Source: Myxocyprinus asiaticus
Lineage: Eukaryota; Chordata; Actinopteri; Cypriniformes; Catostomidae
DNA: 64,000 nucleotides
Assembly: GCF_019703515.2 (NCBI RefSeq)
Contig: NC_059382.1
Location: 10,860,001-10,924,000, forward strand
Reading direction: 5' to 3'
The first letter of the stretch is position 1. Each line of letters starts with the position of its first letter. Shown one piece after another: positions 1 to 12,400 of this stretch. A program made the translations under genes and the position numbers. The notes under the pieces were generated by a model. It searched no databases. It was not told where the DNA came from and saw only the letters and a list, made by a program, of their open reading frames with translations.

Positions 1-340
1 GGAGAGTGTTCGAAGTCTGTCAGTTTACTAGAGCATTTTGAGGCGTTTCACTGAAATTGTGAAAGATCAGTCACACATTTACAATACACTGCACACTGAA
101 GCTTAAGTTACACATGTATTTTTAAAATTTACTGTATCTGAGGACATAAATGTCAAGTTTTGACAGAACTTCAGTACCCTGTCTGAAACATCACTGAATC
201 CACCTGGACCAGTGAAGCTCCCCATGAAATGCTGATTTTTTTTTTTTTTTTTTTTTTTTAACCTTTTCCTCTTGAAAATCACTATAAAGAAGTTTTAATA
301 TTTAGTTTGCATTGTAATTGTGGGATGTTTTTTGCTTTAG

Positions 341-466
341 AATCGACTGTGTACATCCCTTCAGCTACGCACTCTATTGAGGAAGATATTGGAGAACTTC
401 TGATTCCTGTGCAAAGGTCTGGAGATGTCAGTCAGGAATTCATGGTTGTCTGCTTCACACAACAAG
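341..466 (+). CDS. frem2: frem2 exon: first half of first Calx-beta repeat in window
   Basis: The acceptor is tttgctttag before 341 and the donor is aag/gtacat. The exon is 126 nt and enters and leaves one base into a codon. It encodes [20 protein letters not shown] and then a segment ending VVCFTQQ, the start of a Calx-beta (calcium-binding beta sandwich) repeat that continues in the next exon. Confidence 0.88.
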
Positions 467-3400
467 GTACATTTTCAGCTTAACTTCCAGTCAGGTCCCA
501 GAATTGACATTTGCTTCCTGAATTTGCAGTTTAGTTGGCTTAATGCAAGGAATATTCCACAAATGTTGCCACATGGAGTTCTGAAGGGAAACGAAAAAAG
601 CTTTAGGCATCCTATAGATAAACTGATGGTAATTTTTCAGAGGTTAAAGTTGTTAGAAGACGTAGGAGTTGATTCAAGGGTCAAACTATCTTTCGTAAAG
701 TTCAACTTAAAGTATGTATTTTGTTTTAGTTCCTAAAAAAATTACGGGATGCTGCCGTTTTATTTACTCGCATATGGTGTTTGACGAATTTCTGGACCCT
801 GCTTACTGATTTTGCTATTAGAACTTGATAATGACATATAACCACTCAGTTCCACTGATTACAGCTATCTTCAAGCATCTCTGTGTGCATGCATGTCTTT
901 GGAGGGCAGGGTTTTAGAAAGCCATTGAATTAGACAAGACCACACTATGTCTGGTGGAAGTTCTAGAACGGCTAGCATCACTTACAGCACCTTTAATTAA
1001 ATGTTTGCTCTTTAGCTTGGCATTTATCCCTGATTAAAGCTGTGAGATTGAAATTGGAGCTAATCTCATAGTTAAATGTCACTCAAAACTTCCTCTAATC
1101 TTCAATGTATTCTTATCACACCTTATACCTTATAGGTACAGCCAAGGGCACGGCCCTCACCACGGTGCGCTCCTATTCTGACTACATTTCCCGACCAGAG
1201 GAACACCACAGCGTGCTGCGTTTCGATAAGGGCGAGTCTGAGAAGCTGTGCCGCGTGGTCGTCATCGATGACTCGCTCTACGAGCCAGAGGAAAGCTTTA
1301 ATGTCACCCTTAGCATGCCCATGGGTGGCCGACTTGGTCAGGTGTTTCCCACTACCAGAGTCACAATTCTCCCTGATGCAGATGATGGTGAGATGTCTCT
1401 TTGTGTATTACAAAATTCAATGGGACTAAATTGGATTAAAGGTGATGTGTTTAATTGTTTTTTTTATTTTATTTTTTAAACACTTCCTCTTCTTAAATTT
1501 AATGTGCCGAAACAGCTATAAGTAAGGCGTTCATAGTTAGATTTCCCTGAAAAGTGTAAACAGTCTGTCTCTGTGGTGCTATTAAAACATTGCTCTGTTT
1601 GCTTGAGCACCTCATCCAGCCTGACACAGCAACATTAGCTCAACTAATGGTGTGAGTTTGGGGCGGGACTATCTGTTTACATTACCTCAATATATGGCAG
1701 TTTGGTGATGCTAGTAGCACAGAAATTACATATTTCACCTCTTAATTGTATCAGGTCGTAGCCAGAAATTCTTTCAAGGGTGGCCAGGTAAGACCCAGAG
1801 ATTTCATTGGGGTGGCAAAACAAATCCCAGCTTACTTCAAATCTACAGAAAATGACTTAATTTGTCTAACTGTGACTGTGTATAGCCTGCATGGAATACC
1901 CTCACACATAAGGTATCTCTGTGTGAGGGTTGTCTCTGTTTCATGACAACATACATCAATGTGGGGATGTGGGCATGGCCGAGCAACACAGTGCTTACAA
2001 AAATCTGATTTACTATTAAAGCGTTTTAAAATATTGATTAACTTCTCTATAGATTTTTTGGCAAGCTGTCTTATAAAACAAACAATGCTTTTCAAACTTT
2101 GGGGCACTTGCAGTCGGAGAGAAGGTTGAAAACATTTTCTTGTCAGGTGCTTCCATTTGAGGTTGCAGTATGGAAAGCTGTCAGAGGCTTTGTTTTAGTC
2201 CCTTTGTGAACTGGCTCAGAAATATAAAGAGGAAAGATTACAGTGAATGTTTACTCTCGATTCATGGGATTTATTGAATGCCAGAGCAAACCTAAAAATG
2301 ATTTTCCAGCCAGAATTCATGAAGCATAAGGGCAAGAATGAAGCAGGCTCACCTTAGGGTGGAGAGAATAGATTATTTTGTCTGTAGAGAGATCGTTATT
2401 ATTCCAGTATGGTGTGTGTTTTTTTTATTTTTTAGTATTATATAATTTTTTGTGACTCTTGAAAGAGCAACCTGTCTAAACCTTTCAGAACAGAAGTATG
2501 CTGTGCCTGCCTTGAGCAAACTTTGATTTTTGTGGAGAGAGAGTGTGATTGTCACATTGTCAACAACTTGTTAAACTGTGGTTGTGACTTAAATTATTGT
2601 GTGGTTTCAGAAAAAGTTATAGCACGTCACATTGACTACTTTTGTGGTTCTTAGTTTCATAATGCTGTTTTGTCTTTTATGGAGCTTGAAAGAATGAATC
2701 AAACTCAGTTCCCTATCTGTCACTCACTCAACGTTGTGTCGATGTAGTGACACTAGGGGTCACTCTTGGGAGCCCGAGACACCTCTGGTCTTTGATAAAA
2801 GGCCAATGAAAATTGGCGAGTGGTATTTACATGCCACTCCCCCGGACATACGGGTATAAAAGGAGCTGGTATGCAACTACTCATTCAGATTTTCTCTTCG
2901 GAGCTGAATGGTCATGCTCATTGAGCTGAATACTACTGTTCATTCACCTCGGCGCGGTCTCTCGGGCAGACGATGGCCACACTAGTGGTCCAGGAGCGCC
3001 ACCTTTGGCTCAACCTGGTCGAGATGGGCGAGGCCAACAAGACACGGTTCCTTGCTGCCCCCATTTCCCAGGCGGGCCTATTCGGTGACACCGTCGAGGA
3101 CTTTGCCCAGCAGTTCTCGGCGGTGAAGCAGCAGACGGAGCACACATCCTGCCCCAGCGCGGCTCAAGATCCCGCACCCCGTCTGCTCGTCACCAAGGGC
3201 AGCCCACCCCTCCGGACCGGCCCCGGCGTGGAGCCCACCGCAGGAAGCCGACACCACCCGTCTCACAGCTGGCGCCGAAGAACCCACGGAGGTCCTCAAA
3301 GCGCCCCTGAGACGGGCGACCCAGGGACGAGGGAACCCACTCACGTGGAGCTGGTAAGAAGACCACTCCATCCCCGGTGGAGGGCCGGGTGGAAAATCTT

Positions 3401-6400
3401 TTGTTGCCTTTTTGTTTGATTTCGCCATATGCCCAAGTGGCTGCAGTACCCAACAGTTCAGCAAAAGAGCAGCTTCCTTCCTCCCTGGGTCACATACCCG
3501 GTGTGTACATTCGTCACCATGATTACCGTCCAAGGACTTTTTCTTGCAGGATTGGTGCTCCAGAGGTGGCCTTTCCGCCCCTGAGCACCAAGCTGTGGCA
3601 CACAGCCACCCCCAGTGTGGCAGTCTCCACGGGTTACGAAGACAGGCCTCTTTCTCCCCCGTCCCAGGCTGTTCCGGGGTGGTCATAAGGAGCCAGGTAA
3701 GTGCTTCGATGTCCCTAGACTTGATGTGGTGTGGCGCCTCACGCTCCGCCCTGCCGCGAGGCCCCACCTGCCGGTACGTCCCACGACGTTGTCCCCTTGG
3801 TCCCCCTCGTGCGGAACTTGGACGCATGGCTAGCGCTTTCCAATCCGTCGCAATGGCTGATCCGGACCGTCCGACTCGGCTACGCGATTCAGTTCGCCAG
3901 GCGCCCGCCCAGGTTCAGCGGTATTCACTTCATCTTGGTCAAGGGCGAAAACGCTGCCACCCTGCGTGCGGAGATCGCTACCCTCCTACGGAAGGATGCG
4001 ATAGAACCTGTCCCTCCAGCCGAGATGAAGAAAGGGTTTTACAGCCCCTACTTCATTGTACCGAAAAAAGACGGTGGGTTGCGGCCAATCTTGGACCTGC
4101 GAGTACTGAACCGGGCTTTACACAGACTCCCGTTCAAGATGCTGACGCAAACAGGCTGGGGCGCTGTTTGCAACGGGCACGCAGCCACTGGCCTCTGGAT
4201 GGGCCAGCGACTGCATTGGCATATCATCTGCCTCGAGTTGTTGACATTTCTGCTCGCCCTGCGGAGGTTCCGGCCGTTGATCCAGGGCAAGCACGTGTTA
4301 GTTCGGACAGACAGCATGGCAATGGTAGCACATGTCAACCACCAAGGCGGTCTGCGCTCTCGTTGTATGTCACAACTCGCCTGCTGTCTCCTCCTCTGGA
4401 GTCAGCAGCACTTTAAGTCGCTGCAAGCCACTCACAGGTTACTCTCAGGGGAGAGTGGAGACTCCACCCTCAGGTGGTCCAGCTGATTTGGAGTCGATTC
4501 GGATGGGCACAGGTGGACCTGTTTGCCTCCCAAGAATCCTCCCATTGCCTGCTCTGGTATGCCCTCATCCTCCCCTCGGCATAGACGTGCTGGCACACAG
4601 CTGGCCCCCGGGCCAATGCAAATATGTGTTTCCCCCAGTGAGCCTGCTTGCACAGACCCTGTGCAAGGTCAGGGAGGATGAGGAGCAGGTCGTCCTGGTA
4701 GCCCCCTACTGGCCCACCCAGATGTGGTTCTTGGACCTCACGCTCCTCGCAACAGCTCCCCCCTGGCGAATTCCCCTGAGGAAGGACCTTCTCTCTCAGG
4801 GACGGGGCACCCTCTGGCACCCGCGCCCAGACCTCTGGAATCTCCATGTCTGGCCCCTGGACGTGACGCGGAAGACCTATGCGGTCTACCACCCGTGGTG
4901 GTAGACACAATCACTCAGGCTAGGGCCCCCTCTACGAGGCGCCTGTTTGCCTTTAAGTGGCGTCTGTTCGCTAAGTGGTGTTCTTCCCGATGCGAAGACC
5001 CCCAGAGATGTGCAGTCGGATCAGTGCTTTCCTTCCTGCAGGAGAGACTGAAAGGGAGGTTGTCCCCTTCCACCTTGAAGGTGTACGTTGCCGCCATAGC
5101 AGCACACCACGACGTAGTCGACGGTAAGTCCTTAGGGAAGCATGACCTGATCATCAGGTTCCTAAGAGGCACCAGGAGGCTGAATCCCTCCAGATCGCAC
5201 CTCGTTCCCTCATGGGACCTCTCTGTAGTTCTTCAGGGTCTACAGAGAGCCCCATTTGAGCCTTTGCAGTCAGCCGAGCTTAAGGCACTCTCCTTGAAGA
5301 CTGCCCTCCTGACTGTGCTCACTTCCATCAAGAGGGTAGGTGACCTGCAAGCGTTCTCTGTCAGCGAAACGTGCCTGGAGTTTGGTCCGGGATACTCTCA
5401 CATGATCCTGAGACCCCGACCGGGCTATGTGCCCAAGGTTCCCACCACCCCTTTTAGGGACCAGGTGGTGAACCTGCAAGTGCTGCCCCAGGAGGAGGCA
5501 GACCCAGCCCTGTTGTTGCTGTGTCCGGTGCGTGCTTTACGCATCTATTTGGATCGCACGCAGAGCTTTAGAATCTCTGAGCAGCTCTTTGTCTGCTTTG
5601 GTGCACAGCGTAAAGGAAGCGATGTCTCCAAGCAGAGGATCGCCCACTGGCTCATTGATGCCATAACTATGGCATATCTCGCCCAGGACATGCCGCCCCC
5701 GGTATGGCTATGAGCCCATTCTACCAGAGGTGTAGCGGCTTCCTGGGCCCTGGCCAGAGGTGCCTCTCTAACAGACATTTGCAGAGCAGCGGGCTGGGCA
5801 ACACCCAACACCTGTGCAAGGTTCTACAACCTCCGGGTGGAACCGGTTTCGTCCCAGGTAGTGGCACGCAACACAAGCGGATAAGCCTGAGATAGCTGGC
5901 CAGGTGTATCGCTTGCACATAGCGCATTCCACCTCCCTTGGAGCTGAGGACGTGCGCCATTAATTCCCAGTAGTGTTCACAAACTTTGTTCCCTGGTTGA
6001 CTTCCTTCGAGCCCTGTGGCAGTCGAGTTTTCGGAGAGACTCGCTGCCGGCCCAGTACATGTGCTAACTAAGAGTCCTGTTCTGGGGTAGGTGCTCCGCA
6101 TGTGGCGGTTCCCTGTAAGGCTAACCCCATGCAATATATATCTTCCGCTAGTTCGTTTCCCTGTTGGGTTAAGCCTGTCTCTATCTTTTGGGTTGTCGAC
6201 TTGTCCCTAAAGGGCCATTCGACACTCATGACTATGTTGGGGGAGGTTACGTGTCGACCTGGTGTGCTGGCTATGAGGCACACAGTAGTCTGCCCACCAC
6301 ACACCGCCAGTTCATGTAACACAGTTCAGCCAATTGTGGCGTTTCTTATAGGGACCCCTAGTGTCACTACATCGACACAACGTCGAGTGAGTGGCAGATA

Positions 6401-9400
6401 GGGAACGTCATGGTTACTTGTGTAACCTCTGTTCCCTGATGGAGGGAACGAGACGTTGTGTCCCTCCTGCCACAACGCTGAACTACCCGCTGAAATGGCC
6501 GGACCTTATATCGGCTCCTCAGCATAAAACCTGAATGAGTGGTTGCATACCAGCTCCTTTTATACCCGTATGTCCGGGGGAGTTGCATGCAAATACCACT
6601 CGCCAATTTTCATTGGCCTTTTATCAAAGACCAGAGGTGTCTCGGGCTCCCAAGAGTGATCCTTAGTGTCACTACATCGACACAACGTCTCGTTCCCTCC
6701 ATCAGGGAACGGAGGTTACACAAGTAACCATGACGTTTTTTGTTTTTCAAAGTGCAACTTTGAAATTCTACAAAAGCTCTGTTCCACAGAAGAAAAAAAT
6801 GTGTACAGTAAATATTAATATATTTATATTTTATCTGTTGTATATTCAGATCAGTTTAATATTGCAAAAATAAATTACATTTAATGATAAACAATCTATC
6901 TATATAGAGATAGATATGAACTATTTAAGCTAAGATTTCAACTAATTTGCCATTTAAATATGCATCTTAACAGGGATATCCAATATGAATAGACAGTGTT
7001 CATTTTCCTGTGCCTGTCTGTGTGTGCACATGTGCATCTGTGCCCCAGAAAGCACCCTTATCGCTCATCTCCAGGTGTAGTTACAGGTGCTTTTCTCTAT
7101 CATATCTCCCCATGGTGCCTCTTTGTTCAGCAACACCTCTGGCTGCCCTCTATCTCCTGAGAGTGATGCTTATCCTGCACAGACAGTAGACTGGAGGTAA
7201 AAGGTCCAAAAAAATGCACTGATTTTTAATTTGTACCTACATGAGATTCAAACTGAATTCATAGGGAAGAAAGGGCACTCAAGTTTGTGAGAGGTCTGAG
7301 ATTTATTTGTATTTACACACTAAACACGCACACACATAAGCCAGAAGATAACTCTTTGTCAAATTCAGTTTGATATTGATGTATATCATCATAAGAAAGT
7401 AATCTGGTTTTATACAAACAAATCTTTCTTTACAATGGAAAACAAAACATTGGGCAAATCAGCATAAGGATTGAAGCTCCTCTATCTTTGCTCAATTGAA
7501 TCATGGCTCATTGAGTCTGAATGTTTTTATTACTCTTCATAGCAAGCGTTTTATTGCTAAGACGGGTCTAAAAAAGAGAGTTTCAGTGAATAACTTTAAG
7601 ACTTAAATTTCGGTTTGTTAGTCACACAAAGCTATCGTATGTCTTCAGAAGACTTGGAATATTGCACACTTAATGGTACTAAATGGTAATTTTAAAGTGC
7701 ATGCATTTTTGTTATTTTGGAGCTGAACAATCCCAGTATCCATGATATTCTTAAAAAATGCACCCTTTTTTTCCCCATGGAAGAAAGATAGTTATACTGT
7801 GGATAGCTTTGGAACAAAATGAGGGTAAGTAAATGATGACAGAATTTTCATTTTTGGGTGAACAATCCTTTTAAAAGTGTCTGGACCTCAATTTAGAGGT
7901 CTAATATTCCTGAAAGTTGGTCCTTGCAATGTAATTGAAACTGCTACGTGTCAAATGCAATGTCGGGCACTGTTGGTCAGCTCTTGAGGCGTCAGCACAT
8001 CTGTGGTGTCATGTTGATCTCTGTGTCAGGATTTTTATGAGGGAGGACTTCATGGAATTTTTCCAACTCATTATTCTGTCTGCAATGTCACCAAGACACT
8101 CCAAATGTAAAGAAAGTGAAATATTGACAGATAGCATTTGGGCAGTGACATCAAGTGGTGTTAATCGCGGTAGTTCTTTTGCAGCTATGGTACCGGCATT
8201 TAGGTGATATTGACTGTGTTGCATTTCTTAAGTTGGCTTGTGTGGGGTGTTATGAACATTTCCGTCCTACAAATTTTTGTGCCACTAATATCAAATGGAA
8301 TTGCAAAAATAATGACAGGATTTTTAAACACACCCCTCGTATTCCATTGGTCGGTAAAACAGATTGCTCTGTCCCAAACTTTTGCCATTGGTTGACCAGT
8401 GTTGTTGTGTCGAGCTGGTTAGGACATGCTTGCACATTTAGGGATAATCAACTTATGAATGACTTACTTGTCTCTGCATATTAAATTGGGATAGGAGAAA
8501 GTAGTTTACCATTGAAAAAAAATCACATCTATTTACAGTATGTACCCTCTGCACAAGTGATGGGCTGCAATAAAAGCAAGGTGAGTCCATTGTGGATGGG
8601 TTCTTGGCTGAGTTTGAAGGGGGCTGACAGTTTAACACTCCTGAAATAAACCTCTGGAGCCACACACGTTTGGCCCCTGTAAAACCCTCTCTCTTGCCAC
8701 TATTAACATGTGGCCCCAGAATGTAAAAGTAAGTATAAGAATACCTTGTCTCTTTATTCATTCCATATATAGTGGACTGAGGTTAGAGAAAGTGCAAGAC
8801 TGTTGAATGGATGGATGGATGGATGGATGGATGGATGGATTGATGGACGATAGAGTGCTTTTGGAATTTTTGTTTTCCCACAAGAGAAAGTGTAATACTT
8901 TGCTTTCATTTTATTAATATTTATGTAAACAACCCGGAAGTCAGGTCAGATTATCAGTTTCACAAGTCTGACTTTTTCCTAGCTGCTGGACATACAAAAA
9001 CAGTCTGCAATATGTTTTGTTTAGCACTTACCTTGACCTTACCTTAGTTCTTAATATTCAAGGCGAGGCAAGTGACAGTTGGAACCATATCGGTTCGTAG
9101 GTTGATCCCGTTTCATACGGGTGATTTGTCAAGCACAAACACTCAGGATGAAGGACTGGACTGCTTTGTGGAAACCAGCTTTGTTTGCATCTTCACTATT
9201 ATCTTGTTTTTCAATCCATATACTTGACCGATGTCAAGAATTTCAGCAAGGGGCAGAGGGGTAAAAAAAAGGAGGGGAAGAGCAAAAGCATCGCCCAAAG
9301 CTACTGTCTGACAGCACTGCTCAATCGCCTTCATAAATGATGTTTACACCAGAAACCTGACCGGCTATTTTGAGAAAAGACAGCTTTTTGTCAGATTATT

Positions 9401-12400
9401 GAGCCGACACCTACTTGGAGTACTCAGAGCACGCATGGATGGGCAAAAGTGGTCTAGTTAGACTGGACTGTACAGTGGTGCTTTACAGTTTTTCAACAAA
9501 ATAGAAGGGTAAAACTGAAGTTTGTTGTAGCAAAAGCTTTACTTTATGTATTTCTAGCTTTCTAGCTTGGATGGATGGATGGATGAATGATGGAGGGATT
9601 GCACTTCTTAAACCTGAACTATGTCATCATTGTTTAGACTTGCACTCATTGTAATAGAAACCTTACTTGAATCAATGTTTATAATGTATGTTGTAATTTC
9701 GTAAGTGCTTGTTCAGAGAGACAGAAAGTGATCGGATCAATACAAGCACAAATAAGTATTCACACATTCACATACAGGCTGTGGCCTAAACCTGAAAAAT
9801 TCTGCCTTTTCAGACAGTCTATTGATGTTTACTGAGATGCCTTCATCTTGTTTTAAGGCAGCATAGTTGTATCCTAAATAAAGTATGCATATATGTGATA
9901 TTAAGTTTCTGTCTGTTAGTCATTCACTGACTGAGCAGCAAGGCAGCTGCCTTATTTTGTCATAACCTTTTGTTCTTGCATTGGTTGTGAGGATCATCTG
10001 GCAACCTCATATTAAGGAAAGCTTTGCGTTGATGAGTCTGCTGTGGACGTGTTCTCTCATGCTGCAGTAATTGCTGCTGGATTGAGCATAAATCAGCCTT
10101 GCATGCATACAGGAGGACCTGCGTGTGAGTTATTGAAACTGTAAAACATGAGAACACTTGTACTTCAGCACTGCCTGACATCAGGCCGTGAAGGTGTGCT
10201 TGGCTAATAAAGCTATGGACCAGTTGCAGAGAGAGATGGGGAGGGAGTATCCAGAGAGAGCAAACTGAGTGTCGGAGACTGTCTAGAGCCTGTTATTAAG
10301 ATCCTGTCTTCTGAGATTCTAGGTCAGCCTGGACAAGAGGAAGCAGATGTTCTCTGAAGAAGTTAATGGTTAAGGGCATCATTAGATTGCGCTTCTATCC
10401 TCAGCCATTTTCGGTATCCTAGCTTCAATTTGCAGACAAGAATGCTTGTTCAACGCATTTCAAGTGCATGGTCCTGTAAGACTAACTTAAAGTGACCCGT
10501 ATGACTTTCTTTCTTCTGTGGAACACATTAGGCAGCTTGTTAGTCTTAGTCACCATTCACTTTTGTTGCATCTTTTTCCATATAATGAAGTGAATGCTTA
10601 CTGGTGATGCAAGGTGCATTGAAATACCATGTCCTAGAGTAAATGGTTATTTTTCTTTTTTGTTTTCTCAAGAAAAACTGAAGATTGAACTGTTTCTATG
10701 TGGAGATAATGACAAAAATAAGTCTTGATGCGGGACAACAAGAAAAAATAATAATGCATTGCCTATATGGGCTTTCGTATGTTTGGGAACAGTCATTATT
10801 TTTGTGTTTGAGTCTGGTGTCACATTAAACTTGAAATCTTCATACTGTTCTAGGATGCATATTACATCTAGTGGTGCATATTTCTGCACAGGATTTCTTA
10901 TAGCATCAGTTCCACATTAAAGACCAGTAAACATGCAGATGGACTCCAGTTGAAATGTTGCTCTTTTATTTAGCTCTGGTTCAAGAAATCTCTAGCTTTC
11001 TTCCCACATGTTCTTAAGTCTGCCTTTTGCAAGATTATGGTGTAGAGCTGATTTTTGTTGTTTGTGCCAGAGCTTGATGCCGAGATTAAGGATTTTTAAA
11101 GATGCATAATGATATAAGACACTTGGGATGTGATGTATGACTCAACAGAACAGAACTGCCTCTTACTTTTGTTGATTTGGTATCAGGTAGCTTTCAAAAC
11201 TACAGAGACTATATACAGAGAAAAAGCATGGTTTCTCTGGAGTATGTACTGTAGAATTCACAGTGACCATGATTAATATGTTTGTTGTTCAAAGAATACC
11301 TTTATAGAGGAGTTCCTGTCTATTGCACACATACACAAAAACCAATCTAAACATTCAAATGTAAAAGATCATATCAGTTTAATAGGTTGCCTCTGTATTT
11401 TTACAAACGTAGAAGAGGAGTTCACTGAGAATCGATAGTTCACACTTTGCATGTTAACATGCATGTTCTTACACTAATTATGCTTAATAAGCTGACAAAG
11501 TGTGTGGGCATGTAAACACCTTAAACTTCTTTTTTTTTATTGCCATAAGTCCATAAACAGTTTAAACACATTGACTGACATGGGCAGATTTTTGCCCATA
11601 ATGATTTTGTGCTGCATGTAAACACCTTTACTAGCATTCTGTCTGGCTTATCCAAAGTAAGAATGTGTTGTGTGCATGACTGTTGATGTTTTAATGTCAA
11701 ACTCAGAGAATAATCAGACAATTTCAAGTCTCATGTAAATGCTGTTTCCTATCTGTCACTCACTCGACATTGTGTCGATATAGTGACACTAGGGTTCACT
11801 CTTGGTATCCCCAAACACCTCTGATCTTTTTTTTTACATGAGAACGCCGCTGCCTTGCGTGCGGAGATTGCTACCCTTCTGCGCAAGGGCGTGATAGAGC
11901 CTGTCCCTCCAGCCGAGATGAAGAAAGGGTTCTACAGCCTTTACTTCATCGTACCAAAGAACGGCGGTGGGTTGCAAGCAATCCTGGACCTGCGAGTACT
12001 GAACCGGGCTTTGCACAGACTCCTGTTCAAGAAGCAGACGCAAAAGCGCATTCTAGTGAGCATCCGGCATCAAGATTGGTTCGTGGCGGTACATTGGTTG
12101 AAGGACGCGTACTTCCACATCTCGGTCTTACCTCGACACAGACCCTTCCTGCGGTTCGCCTTCGAAGGCCAGGCGTACCAGTACAAGATCCTCCCCTTCG
12201 GCTTGTCCCTGTCCCCTCACGTCTTCACGAAGGTCGCAGAGGCAGCCCTTGCCCCGCTAAGGGAAGTGGGCATGTCTCGACGACTGGCTGATCCTAGCTC
12301 ACTCTCGTGAGTTACTGTACGCACACAGGGACCACGTGCTTCGGCGCCTCAGCCGACTGGGGCTTTGGGTCAACTGGGAAAAGAGCAAGCTCTCCCCGGT

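Larger units (their letters stand above)
2709..6735 (+). mobile_element. DIRS-type tyrosine-recombinase retrotransposon, copy A (internally deleted)
   Basis: DIRS elements copy through RNA and integrate with a tyrosine recombinase instead of a DDE integrase. This copy begins ttccctatctgtcactcact and ends ggttacacaagtaaccatgacg. It has inverted terminal repeats (2709-2900 and 6535-6735), an internal complementary region near the right end, a gag remnant, a reverse transcriptase/RNase H remnant and a recombinase frame. It is GC-rich against an AT-rich intron. At about 4.0 kb against 5.8 kb for copy B, it has lost most of gag and the centre of RT. No target-site duplication is visible, as expected for DIRS. 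It is defective. Confidence 0.88.

Noticed and set aside
425..736. An independent 103-residue gene overlapping the first exon
   Set aside because: It reads through the splice donor at 466 into intron and in a frame different from the Calx-beta frame.
1832..2107. Minus-strand 91-residue frame
   Set aside because: It has no domain, no splice signals and low-complexity intron composition.
3078..3827. A 249-residue open frame on the minus strand opposite DIRS copy A gag/RT
   Set aside because: It is a shadow of GC-rich retrotransposon sequence. The plus-strand frames carry the recognisable gag and RT motifs.
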